Assembly: GCA_039588215.1 (NCBI GenBank)
Contig: JBDHAD010000011.1
Coordinates: 1-64,000 of the forward strand
Origin: JBDHAC01 sp039588215
Lineage (GTDB): Bacteria > Gemmatimonadota > Gemmatimonadetes > Palauibacterales > Palauibacteraceae
Reading direction: 5' to 3'
DNA: 64,000 nt
In this document: piece by piece, positions 41,309 through 49,459 of the stretch
Numbering within the stretch: the first letter of the stretch is position 1
Layout: each line of letters begins with the position of its first letter
Made by a program: the position numbers and the translations under genes
Notes under the pieces: model-generated
Told to the model about the DNA's origin: nothing
Seen by the model: the letters and a program-made list of their open reading frames with translations, nothing else
Databases searched by the model: none

Positions 41309-43095
41309 CAGTCGCAGGTTCGAAAGTCGATCACGTGCGCCTGGAGTCTCGGGCGTCCGGCTCGATGGTCCGGATGGACCTCAAAGACGACGTCGTGGGC
41401 GTCGACGCCGTTCGCCTCGGACACCCGGGTCCCCATGCCGAACCCGATCGCGTCTATGCGGGCATTACCGGAGTCGAGCGTCCCCTTGAGATGCGCACCG
41501 TCACCCCGCGTCGATCGCGCCTCACGGATCCGCACTCGCCGCGTGACGATTAGAGGGCGGGGGTTCGAGTTGCCGAACGGGCCCAGATACGACAGCTGGC
41601 GGTAGAATTCCGGCGTAACGGCCTCGAGGCCCAGCTGAAGATCGATCCGTAGATCCCGCTCGAGCCGGTCGGCGGGTAGCTCTCGCTCCGCATGCGCGCG
41701 CATCGACGTAAGGAAATCGTCGAGCCGGGATCGCCGGATGTCGAACCCGGCTGCCATCTCGTGGCCCCCGAATCGCTCCAATGACGGCGCGCACGCCTCC
41801 AGCGCCCGAAAGAGGTGAAAGCCCTCGACCGATCGGGCCGAGCCACGCCCCCGTTCGCCGGAGAACCCTACCAGTATGACAGGTCGATCGAGCCGGTCCA
41901 CGAGCCTGGACGCGGTGATCCCGAGCACGCCCGGGTGCCAGCCGTCGCGCCAGAGCACGACGACGCGGTCCCGTGACGGATCGAAGCTCCGGGCTAATTC
42001 GTCACCGGCTTCTTCCAGCACCTGCCGATCGGTGGTCCGGCGGAGCGCGTTTTGTCCATCCACATGCCGGGCGAGCGCCTCCGCTTCGTCAGGGCTCTCG
42101 GTCAGTAGCAGCCTGAGCCCATCCGCCGCTTCCCCCACTCGACCGGTGGCGTTCAGACGCGGAGCCAGGCGAAACGCGATGTCGCCTGCATCGAGCGCCC
42201 GGCCGGCGCATCGGGAGATCGACCTGAGCGCCCGAAGTCCTGGTTTCCTCGAGTACTCCCACGCCCGCAACCCGAACTGCACCAGCACCCGGTTCTCGTC
42301 GACCAGGGGCGCCTGGTCTGCCACGGTTCCAAGCGCCACTAGATCCAGATGTTGATTGAGATGCACATCCGTAAGACACTTACGTTCATATAGTTGAGAC
42401 ACGAGCTTGAACGCTACACCGACCCCCGCGAGACCGCCGAAGGGATACGTGCTGTCCGTTCGGTTGGGATTGACCACCGCCACCGCATCCGGAAGAACCG
42501 GCCCGGGGCGGTGGTGGTCTGTCACGATCACCTCGATCCCGCGGGCGTGGGCGGCCCGCACCCCTTTCAGGGCAGAAACGCCGCAATCCGCGGTGATGAT
42601 CAGACGCGCGCCCTCTTGCTCGGCTCGAGCCAGACCGGCCGGCCCGAGATCGTATCCATCCCGTGTCCGGTGCGGGACGAACCCCGTGACATCGGCACCC
42701 AACGCACGGAGGCCATGCACCAGGACCGCCGTGGCGGACATGCCATCCACGTCGTAGTCACCGTGCACGAGAATCGGATCCCCCTTCTCGATCGCGATCT
42801 CTATGCACTCGACCGCCGCGGCCATGTCGGGTAGCTCATCGGGTGGGTGGAGTTGATCGAGACGTGGGCGAAGCAACCGTCGCGCGCTGGCCCGCTCCGG
42901 ATAGCCGCGCCGGATCAGGAGCTCGCACAGTGTCCCTGGAAGGCCGATGGCCTGTTGGAGGGATCGTACCTGCTGGGAATGCACCGGCTCAGGCTCGCGC
43001 CACCGACGCGCGGCGGTGCAGAGCTCGGTCACGCGAGTGTCGGAGGAGACGCCGCTCAGTCCCCCACGCTCGGGATGTAGAGGATCACGCCACAT
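41308..43095 (-). CDS. recJ: single-stranded-DNA-specific exonuclease RecJ
   Basis: 5'-3' exonuclease for recombination and mismatch repair. 595 residues. DHH-family motifs: LVHGDYDVDGMSATAVLVHG, RLIITADCGVSALKGV, IVTDHHRPGPVLPDAVAVVN, ALGTVADQAPLVDENRVLV, RLNATGRVG, and the DHHA1 motif RFGGHEMAAGF. The C-terminal OB-like domain is present. The ATG at 43095 lies 40 bases inside the upstream zinc-ribbon gene; GTG 43032 is an alternative without a Shine-Dalgarno. The first 20 residues are therefore uncertain. Confidence 0.94.
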   Translation of the reverse strand: MWRDPLHPERGGLSGVSSDTRVTELCTAARRWREPEPVHSQQVRSLQQAIGLPGTLCELLIRRGYPERASARRLLRPRLDQLHPPDELPDMAAAVECIEIAIEKGDPILVHGDYDVDGMSATAVLVHGLRALGADVTGFVPHRTRDGYDLGPAGLARAEQEGARLIITADCGVSALKGVRAAHARGIEVIVTDHHRPGPVLPDAVAVVNPNRTDSTYPFGGLAGVGVAFKLVSQLYERKCLTDVHLNQHLDLVALGTVADQAPLVDENRVLVQFGLRAWEYSRKPGLRALRSISRCAGRALDAGDIAFRLAPRLNATGRVGEAADGLRLLLTESPDEAEALARHVDGQNALRRTTDRQVLEEAGDELARSFDPSRDRVVVLWRDGWHPGVLGITASRLVDRLDRPVILVGFSGERGRGSARSVEGFHLFRALEACAPSLERFGGHEMAAGFDIRRSRLDDFLTSMRAHAERELPADRLERDLRIDLQLGLEAVTPEFYRQLSYLGPFGNSNPRPLIVTRRVRIREARSTRGDGAHLKGTLDSGNARIDAIGFGMGTRVSEANGVDAHDVVFEVHPDHRAGRPRLQAHVIDFRTCD

Positions 43096-43778
43096 CCTTC
43101 ACAAACGGCGAGGTCGCGCCCCGCTCGAATATCCGCCTGCTGCTGAAGGGGCACCGAGGTGAAGCAGTGCCCGCACACGCCATCGCCCGTGAGGGGCGCG
43201 AGGACGCTGTCGGTGCGCCCATTCCGAACCGTCTCGTACAATCTCAACGTCCTTCGGTCCAGCGTTTCCTCCTTGACTTTCTTCTGCTCCCGGTGCGCCG
43301 CCAATTCGTCGTTGAACGTCTTGCGCAGGCTCGCGACTTCGCCCTCACGCTGCTCCAGGGATACCCGGGACTCCTCCAAGTCCGACTCGAGCTGCTGGAT
43401 CTCCGCGCCCAGCTGCTCCACATCCTGCATCGCATCCAGGGCATCCTCTTCGGCGATCCGCAGGTTGCGCCGGGCGGTCTCCGTCTCGGTGCGAACCGCG
43501 AAATGCTGCTGCATGTTCGAGACTTCGCCGGCTCGGCCCTCGAGTCGCTTCAGCGTCGCGCGACCGGCTTGCACGGACCGCTGGTACCGCCGCAGACGCT
43601 CATCGGCGGCTTCCTTGTCGCCACGAAGCGAACTGACCCGATCCTCGAGCTCTTTCGCCGCATCCCGCAGCGCTTCCAGCTCGTGGCTGAACTCTCCTAG
43701 CTGTCTGGTGATCTGGTGGATCTCGAGGTCGATCTCTTGAAGGGTGAGGAGCTGTTCAACTGTACTGCTCGGTTGCAT
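43056..43778 (-). CDS. coiled-coil protein with C-terminal zinc ribbon (C4-type, CT398-like)
   Basis: 240 residues. ATG 43778 follows AGGAG by six bases, so longer upstream readings are not used. A long antiparallel coiled coil (about residues 5-175, rich in Glu, Arg and Leu) is followed by a four-Cys zinc ribbon: CGHCFTSVPLQQ and CEGCGVILYIP. Same architecture as CT398-type proteins of unknown role, some linked to the sigma-54 and flagellar machinery in chlamydiae, and widespread next to housekeeping genes. Between dnaG and recJ. Confidence 0.85.
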   Translation of the reverse strand: MQPSSTVEQLLTLQEIDLEIHQITRQLGEFSHELEALRDAAKELEDRVSSLRGDKEAADERLRRYQRSVQAGRATLKRLEGRAGEVSNMQQHFAVRTETETARRNLRIAEEDALDAMQDVEQLGAEIQQLESDLEESRVSLEQREGEVASLRKTFNDELAAHREQKKVKEETLDRRTLRLYETVRNGRTDSVLAPLTGDGVCGHCFTSVPLQQQADIRAGRDLAVCEGCGVILYIPSVGD

Positions 43779-43797
43779 GCTCACTCCTGTAGCGTGT

Positions 43798-45630
43798 TCA
43801 CGGACGGCCCGACTCCGGGTTTTGTCGCCGCTCACTGCTCCTGTGGGGCATGAAGCTTGTCGCCTCGCCAACCTCACGCAGCCGATCTGCAATCCGTTCC
43901 TTCTCGACCAGAAGGTCTCGCTGCTGGTCCGGATCGGCAAGTTCCAGTTCCCGGTCGATCTCGGTCAGCCGCTCTCGTTGGCGTCGGTACAGGAGCCGGC
44001 GCACTGAAGCATCGAAGATTTCGGCCGGACTGGTCAACTCGGTCTCGTCCCGCAGCAAGGCCTCGGCTGTCGCTCGCGGGGACTCGGGAAGATGCAGTAA
44101 CCAATCTTCGGCATCCCCCTCAGTCGCTTGGATCGTCTCCAACAGATGCGTGAAGATCGCACGGTGGTCCTCGCCGGAGAAGTGCTCTGGACGCACGCCG
44201 CCCGCAGAAGCGCGCCGGGCCAGCGGCGGGTCCCGAAGAAGCAACAGAATCAGATCGCGCTCGGCTCGAGTGCCCAATGAGGGCGCGCGAGCCGTCTCGC
44301 GTGGTGCCCGTGCAGCCGCCGGGGCGGGGGGTGCGCGAGTGCGCGCCCGGTCCGCACGGGCAATCTCGTGAACCAGCGTCTCACGGCGCACACCGGTGCG
44401 CTCGGCGGTCCGATCGAGGTAGATGTCCCTGAGCGCCGGGTCGCGGACCGCGCGTAGCGTACTCAGAAGCCCGTCGATCGCGCGCCGGCGACCCTCGACC
44501 TTCTCCAGGTAGCCCTGTCTTTCGAGGATCTGAAGCTTTCGCTCGAGAACATCCACGGCGTCGTCGAGGTAACCACGCAGTGTCTCCACGCCCTTTGCCC
44601 GGACTAGAGAATCGGGGTCCTGGCCGGGGGGCAGGGTGATCACGAGCGGATGGACGCCGACTGTGAGCAGGATATCGGCAGCCCGAAACGTGGCCTTGAG
44701 TCCCGGCGCGTCGCTGTCGTAGAGCAAGTAGGCGAGCTGGGTATAACGGGCAATGCGCTGCGCCTGTTGGTCGGTGAACGCCGTGCCCAAGCCGGCGACG
44801 GCGACGGGGAGATCCGCGAGATGCAGGGACAACACGTCCGTGTACCCTTCCACTATCGCCGCGAAGCCCTCACGTCGGATCGAATGACGGGCCCAGTTGA
44901 GTCCGTACAACTCCCTACCCTTGTGGAAGATCGGCGAGTCCGGGGAGTTGATGTACTTGGGGACCTCTTCCCGCGCCTCCTCGAGCAACCGCCCACCGAA
45001 CCCGATGGGGCGATCACGCAGATCGCGGATGGCGAAGGTCAATCGGTTGCGGAACCGATCGTACGGCTCCTCTGCCCGTTCGCTCGTGGCGACGAGGCCG
45101 AGTTCCATGAGATGCCGCTCGTCGATTCCCCTCGTGCGTGCGGCGTCTCGCAGGCCTCGCCATTCATTCGGAGCGAATCCGAGGGCATAGCGCTCGGCTG
45201 CTTCCATCCCGATTCCACGTCCCTCCAGATAGGAGCGTGCAGCTCCACCGGGTGAGCCGAGCAGCTGCTCCGCGAACCACTCTTCCGCAAACGCGGCCAC
45301 CTCTCGCAAGTGCGCGTGGGGGTCCTCGCGTGGGGTATCGCGGTCTGGGACTTCGATACCGACGCGCGCCGCCACCTGCCGAACTGCAGATGGGAAGTCG
45401 AGGCCGAGCTGCTTCATCAAGAAGCCGAATACATCCCCGCCTTCGCCGCATACGAAGCACTTGAAGATTCCACGCTCGGGATCGACCGAAAAGTTGCGCC
45501 CTTCCCCACCATGCAGAGGACAGGGCCCGCGGTAGCTCTTCCCGACCCGCTTGAGGGATACGTGCTCGCCGCAGATCTCGACGATGTCCGCTCGGGCGCG
45601 GACCTCGTCGACGAGTGCGTCGGTTACCAT
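43798..45630 (-). CDS. dnaG: DNA primase
   Basis: Synthesises replication primers. 610 residues from ATG 45630, which shares one base with the mutS2 stop (TGATG). Zinc-binding domain CPLHGGEGRNFSVDPERG then FKCFVCGEGGDVFGFLM (CHC2). RNA polymerase core and TOPRIM: AAIVEGYTDVLSLHLADLP, YLLYDSDAPGLKATFRAAD. C-terminal helicase-binding region about 470-600. An Ala/Arg/Pro linker (around 465-495) precedes it. rpoD is not adjacent here, unlike many genomes. Confidence 0.96.
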   Translation of the reverse strand: MVTDALVDEVRARADIVEICGEHVSLKRVGKSYRGPCPLHGGEGRNFSVDPERGIFKCFVCGEGGDVFGFLMKQLGLDFPSAVRQVAARVGIEVPDRDTPREDPHAHLREVAAFAEEWFAEQLLGSPGGAARSYLEGRGIGMEAAERYALGFAPNEWRGLRDAARTRGIDERHLMELGLVATSERAEEPYDRFRNRLTFAIRDLRDRPIGFGGRLLEEAREEVPKYINSPDSPIFHKGRELYGLNWARHSIRREGFAAIVEGYTDVLSLHLADLPVAVAGLGTAFTDQQAQRIARYTQLAYLLYDSDAPGLKATFRAADILLTVGVHPLVITLPPGQDPDSLVRAKGVETLRGYLDDAVDVLERKLQILERQGYLEKVEGRRRAIDGLLSTLRAVRDPALRDIYLDRTAERTGVRRETLVHEIARADRARTRAPPAPAAARAPRETARAPSLGTRAERDLILLLLRDPPLARRASAGGVRPEHFSGEDHRAIFTHLLETIQATEGDAEDWLLHLPESPRATAEALLRDETELTSPAEIFDASVRRLLYRRQRERLTEIDRELELADPDQQRDLLVEKERIADRLREVGEATSFMPHRSSERRQNPESGRP

Positions 45631-48101
45631 CAGGCCCCCTGAAACTCCACGACGGTCACTCCCGTGCCTCCCTCCTCTGCCGACCCCGGTCGGTACCCGG
45701 GGATGCGAGCATCCGATTCCAACAACTCTCGCACTCGCGCGCGCAGCGCGCCCGTTCCCTTCCCGTGGATAACTCGGAGCCACGGGAGGTCGGCGACCAC
45801 CGCAGCGTCGAGCGCCGGGAGCAGAGCCGCTTCGATCTCATCGACTCGAAGACCTCGAAGGTCGATCTCCAGCCGCACCGGGATCTCGGGATGGTGCCCG
45901 GCATCCTGTCCAGCCCGTGAGCCTCGAACCCGCTCATCGGAGTCTCGCGCAGCGGCCTCCTCCGGTCCGAGCGGTTCGATATCGGAAGCCTTCGCTGTAA
46001 GGCGGAGGCCCTCGGCTTCTATGACGGCACGGCGGCCCCGTAGCTCGACCACGCGACCCGTGCGACGAGTGCCCCGGAGTCTGACGCGCATACCCGGTTG
46101 AAGCGCGGCCGGGGGGGTGTCACCCGGAGCCGGCTTACGCTCTCGCGATTCGCGGATCCCTCGTTCGATGGCGTCTCGAGCCTCTCGGACCGCGTTCTCG
46201 GTCACGGCGTCCTCGCCACGGGATGCGGCGGCCGCGTAGCGGGCCTCCAGTCGCGAGATCGCGCGCTCCACATCCTTCCGCGCATCGAGCAGGTAGCGCT
46301 CGGCCGCGTCGCGAGCAGCTGATTCCACCTCGACTTCCCGCCGCTGGAGCTCCGCCCAGCGATCCGTCCATTGCTCCTCCGCTTCGGCGAGGCGGGCCGC
46401 ACGGTTCAGCGTCGATTCCCGGGTGGCGTCCAGCTCGGCCTGAGCCGTCTCCAGATCGCGGAGCAGGTCGTCGATCGCGCGCACCTCGTCACCAAGCCGC
46501 TCGCGCGCCTCATCGACGATCGCGCGCGGGAGTCCCAAGCGGGCCGCGATCTCGAGCGCGTAGCTGCGTCCCGGCCGATCGCGGACCAGCTGAAAGGTCG
46601 GCTCCAAGGCCACTGCGTCGAACTCGAGAGAAGCGTTCACGATCTCGTGACTCTCCGCTGCCAGCGCCTTCAGCGAACCGAGGTGGGTGGTCACAACCGT
46701 CAAACGGACCTGCTTCGCGAGTTGCCGCAGGACCGCCCCTGCGAGCGCCCCGCCTTCCGACGGATCGGTCGCACTACCGATTTCGTCGATTAGAACGAGC
46801 GACGTCCCATCTGCCTCGCGAAGGATCAGCTCGAGATTGCTCACCTGTGCGCTGAAAGTCGACAGGGATGCCTCGATCGACTGCTCATCCCCGATGACTG
46901 CGAAGACCGATCGAAAGAACGGTAGACGCGTGCCGGGACCAACAGGAGGGATCACACCGCTCTGGCTGAGGATCGAGATGAGACCGATCGCCTTGAGCAG
47001 GACCGTCTTACCCCCGGCGTTAGGGCCGCTGACCAACAAGACCGACTCGCGCTCGCTCAACTCGAGGTCGAAGGGGACGACATCCTCCCCCGACGCGACC
47101 AGCAGTGGGTGCCCGCCGCGGACTATTCCATACGGACTCGCCGCCGGCTCCTCCGCCAGCGTCGGGGCCGTTCCCCCGTGCGAGATTGCGAAGCGCGCGC
47201 GCGCCTGGAGGCTGTCCAGCTCGCTCAGCGCCTCGAGGGTCTCCGTCAGGGATCGGGCGAGTGGGCGCAGCTCGTCGGTCAGCGAGCGCAAGACCCGGTG
47301 CACCTCACGCGCCTCCCCGATCTCCAGCTCGCGGATCTCGTTCATGGGTTCGATGGCCGCGGGGGGCTCGACGAACAGCGTCTGTCGAGTGGCCGATTCA
47401 TCATGAACGATGCCACCGACCGCACCCCGTCCTTCGCGTCGGATCGGCAGGCAGTACCGACCGGCACGCACCGTGATCGAGCCGTCCGGCACCTGAACGC
47501 GCTCCGGTAGCGAACGCGCGTAGACCTCTAGTCGCTCGACGAGCTCAGAACGGCGTCCGCGCAGTGCCCGTCGGATCCGGCCGAGCTCGCGAGAAGCCGA
47601 ATCGAGGACCTGCCCGGCCTCGTCGAAGGTGCCAACCAGACGCTTCTCTAGTGACCGCTCCGTAACGAGGCGCTCCACCCTGGGCTGGAGTCGCGGTAGA
47701 TGCACGGCGGTCGCCCCGAGGTCGCGGCCTGCCACTCGGGACGTGCGCAAGAGCACCGAGCACGCGATGAGGCTGTCGGCTTCCAGTACAGAGCCCGCGA
47801 TCCCGAGCTTGGCCAGAGTCTCCCGCAAGTCCGGGATCGCGCCCAGCGCCCAGCTCGGATCTCGCTCGAGCACTCCACCCATCTCGGCGACGGACTCCAG
47901 GGCCGCTCGGGCCCCTTCCGGGCTCGGCTGCGGCACCAGGTTGCGGATGTGCGCCGCACCCAGGTCGCTCCCTGCGTACGCTGCGATGCAGTCCAGCACC
48001 CGGTCGACCTCGAGAACGACGCGGGTATGAGATCCGCGCGCCACCCGATCCGCGCGCGGTGCTCGACGAGGGCTCCCCATCGAAGGGTCCACGGACGTCA
48101 T
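45630..48101 (-). CDS. mutS2: endonuclease MutS2 (Smr domain)
   Basis: Recombination suppressor and, in some species, ribosome-rescue factor. 823 residues from ATG 48101, four bases after the HIT stop; the exact start is not fixed by a Shine-Dalgarno and ATG 48080 is possible. Walker A LVSGPNAGGKTVLLKAIG, ABC signature and Walker B (STFSAQVSNL, LVLIDEIGSATDPSEGGALA), then a long coiled coil, and a C-terminal Smr domain: LEIDLRGLRVDEIEAALLPA and RVIHGKGTGALRARVRELL. Intact. Confidence 0.95.
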   Translation of the reverse strand: MTSVDPSMGSPRRAPRADRVARGSHTRVVLEVDRVLDCIAAYAGSDLGAAHIRNLVPQPSPEGARAALESVAEMGGVLERDPSWALGAIPDLRETLAKLGIAGSVLEADSLIACSVLLRTSRVAGRDLGATAVHLPRLQPRVERLVTERSLEKRLVGTFDEAGQVLDSASRELGRIRRALRGRRSELVERLEVYARSLPERVQVPDGSITVRAGRYCLPIRREGRGAVGGIVHDESATRQTLFVEPPAAIEPMNEIRELEIGEAREVHRVLRSLTDELRPLARSLTETLEALSELDSLQARARFAISHGGTAPTLAEEPAASPYGIVRGGHPLLVASGEDVVPFDLELSERESVLLVSGPNAGGKTVLLKAIGLISILSQSGVIPPVGPGTRLPFFRSVFAVIGDEQSIEASLSTFSAQVSNLELILREADGTSLVLIDEIGSATDPSEGGALAGAVLRQLAKQVRLTVVTTHLGSLKALAAESHEIVNASLEFDAVALEPTFQLVRDRPGRSYALEIAARLGLPRAIVDEARERLGDEVRAIDDLLRDLETAQAELDATRESTLNRAARLAEAEEQWTDRWAELQRREVEVESAARDAAERYLLDARKDVERAISRLEARYAAAASRGEDAVTENAVREARDAIERGIRESRERKPAPGDTPPAALQPGMRVRLRGTRRTGRVVELRGRRAVIEAEGLRLTAKASDIEPLGPEEAAARDSDERVRGSRAGQDAGHHPEIPVRLEIDLRGLRVDEIEAALLPALDAAVVADLPWLRVIHGKGTGALRARVRELLESDARIPGYRPGSAEEGGTGVTVVEFQGA

Positions 48102-48105
48102 GGGC

Positions 48106-48450
48106 TCAGCCAGGTGGCCAGCCCATGACGCGTCCACCGAGGACGTGCAGGTGCAGATGAGGCACGGTCTGGCCACCGTCATCCCTCGTGTTGATCACCA
48201 CGCGGTACCCGGACTCCGAGAGCCCCTCCCGGCGAGCGATCTTCCGACAAGCCAACAGCAGCTCCCCGGCGAGCTCGCGGCTCTCCGCGTTGAGAGCCTC
48301 CAGGCTCTCGACGTGTCGGCGAGGGATGACGAGCACATGCGCGGGTGCTTGGGCGTTGATGTCGCGAATGGCGATCCAGTCGGGTTCATCCTCGACGCGC
48401 TCCGCGTCGAGGACACCCTCGACAACTCGGCAGAACAGACACTCGGTCAT
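48106..48450 (-). CDS. HIT family nucleotide-binding protein
   Basis: 114 residues, HINT type (purine nucleoside phosphoramidase-like). Starts MTECLFCRVVEGVLDA with the CxxC-type beginning, PRRHVESLEALN, and the catalytic triad VPHLHLHVLGGRVMGWPPG (HxHxH). ATG 48450 is chosen for the GGAGGAAGAG just upstream; longer frames lack support. mutS2 follows. The gap 48451-48734 (284 bases) separates it from a divergent gene and holds a weak plus-strand promoter and nothing else I recognise. Confidence 0.93.
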   Translation of the reverse strand: MTECLFCRVVEGVLDAERVEDEPDWIAIRDINAQAPAHVLVIPRRHVESLEALNAESRELAGELLLACRKIARREGLSESGYRVVINTRDDGGQTVPHLHLHVLGGRVMGWPPG

Positions 48451-48617
48451 CTCTTCCTCCAGGGCGTCACAGGGCGGGCGCAGACAATGCGGGGCATACA
48501 GGATCGTCGGGCTGTCTCGGCGAGGGCATTCGCGCGTCCTTCCAGGTCTGAAACGTACGCTCCGCCCGAGGCTCGTCGCCACCTGTCGAAGGAGAGTGGC
48601 TCCGGTGGCACGCAGGG

Positions 48618-48646
48618 TTTTCCTCGGCTATATGTGTCCCTATGTT
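48618..48646 (+). promoter_or_regulatory. weak candidate promoter upstream of the unknown 180-residue gene
   Basis: TTTTCC (48618-48623), 17-base spacer, TATGTT (48641-48646). The -10 is good and the -35 is poor. It would start transcription near 48653, about 80 bases before the ATG at 48735, and could also serve tkt-rpiB-tal. Confidence 0.4.
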
Positions 48647-48734
48647 CGCTTGCACGCCCTGATCGGCGGCGTACAGGCTGCTGACGCCGCGAGATCCACG
48701 AAAAACGTTCGTTCGCGACCGCACCCGGCGAGGG

Positions 48735-49277
48735 ATGACGACGCCCGAAGAGAACACGACACGCGAGGACGGCGCCCCCGACGAGCGCCCCGGTCCTTCC
48801 GTTCCCGCTGGGTCGACCGAAGAGCAAGCTCACGCACCGGCCCCATCAAGCGCGTCCCCCTCGCAAGAGGGGGCCGGACGTCCGAGAATCCTGTGGGCCG
48901 ACCTCGATGTCGACCAGCGATCCAGCGCGATCATTCGCGTGGGCCTCCAAAGAGGTGACCTCGAAACGGCCGCCGAAACCGAGGCCGTCGGCGAGGAAAT
49001 GGTCGTGCTCCGGCGCGCGGCGGCGGCGACCCTACAGGCCCTGCACGACATGCTGGGACTGCCCCGGTACTTCGAGCTCGTGGGGGTCAAGCGAATCCTG
49101 GCTTTCGACTCGCCCGTGATCCTGGTGGGGCTCCGGATCGCGGGGCGCCCGCGGACGTTGATCGGGTGCGTGCCCGCCGGCGAGAACCTCACCCGCGCGG
49201 TCGCCGAGGCGGTCCTGAACGCCACGAATCGGCTCGTCGAAGCGCTCCCAAACCTCCAGACCGAGGGCGAGAACTAG
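48735..49277 (+). CDS. hypothetical protein with disordered N terminus
   Basis: 180 residues. The first 48 are low-complexity, rich in Pro, Glu, Ser and Ala, predicted disordered and acidic. Residues 50-180 look folded, alternating amphipathic helices and strands, with FDSPVILVGLRIAGRPRTLI as a hydrophobic strand pair and LTRAVAEAVLNATNRLVEAL as a helix. No family recognised; no signal peptide or membrane helix. Coding potential is supported by codon-position GC and by the lack of a better frame opposite. It precedes tkt by about 180 bases on the same strand and may be cotranscribed. Confidence 0.7.
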   Translation: MTTPEENTTREDGAPDERPGPSVPAGSTEEQAHAPAPSSASPSQEGAGRPRILWADLDVDQRSSAIIRVGLQRGDLETAAETEAVGEEMVVLRRAAAATLQALHDMLGLPRYFELVGVKRILAFDSPVILVGLRIAGRPRTLIGCVPAGENLTRAVAEAVLNATNRLVEALPNLQTEGEN

Positions 49278-49459
49278 GGTGCGGCCGACGGCCCCCCCGG
49301 GTCTGACGGAGGCCGATCGATCGACAAGCCCCGCGCCCCATCCGGCACCGATCCGTCACGCGCGGTGTTATGCGAGCGGCGAGCGCCGTCCGGTCGGAAG
49401 CTCCATGGCGACCGCAGGCTCCGACCCGAACCAAGAACCACGCGACGCCAGAGGCTTCT

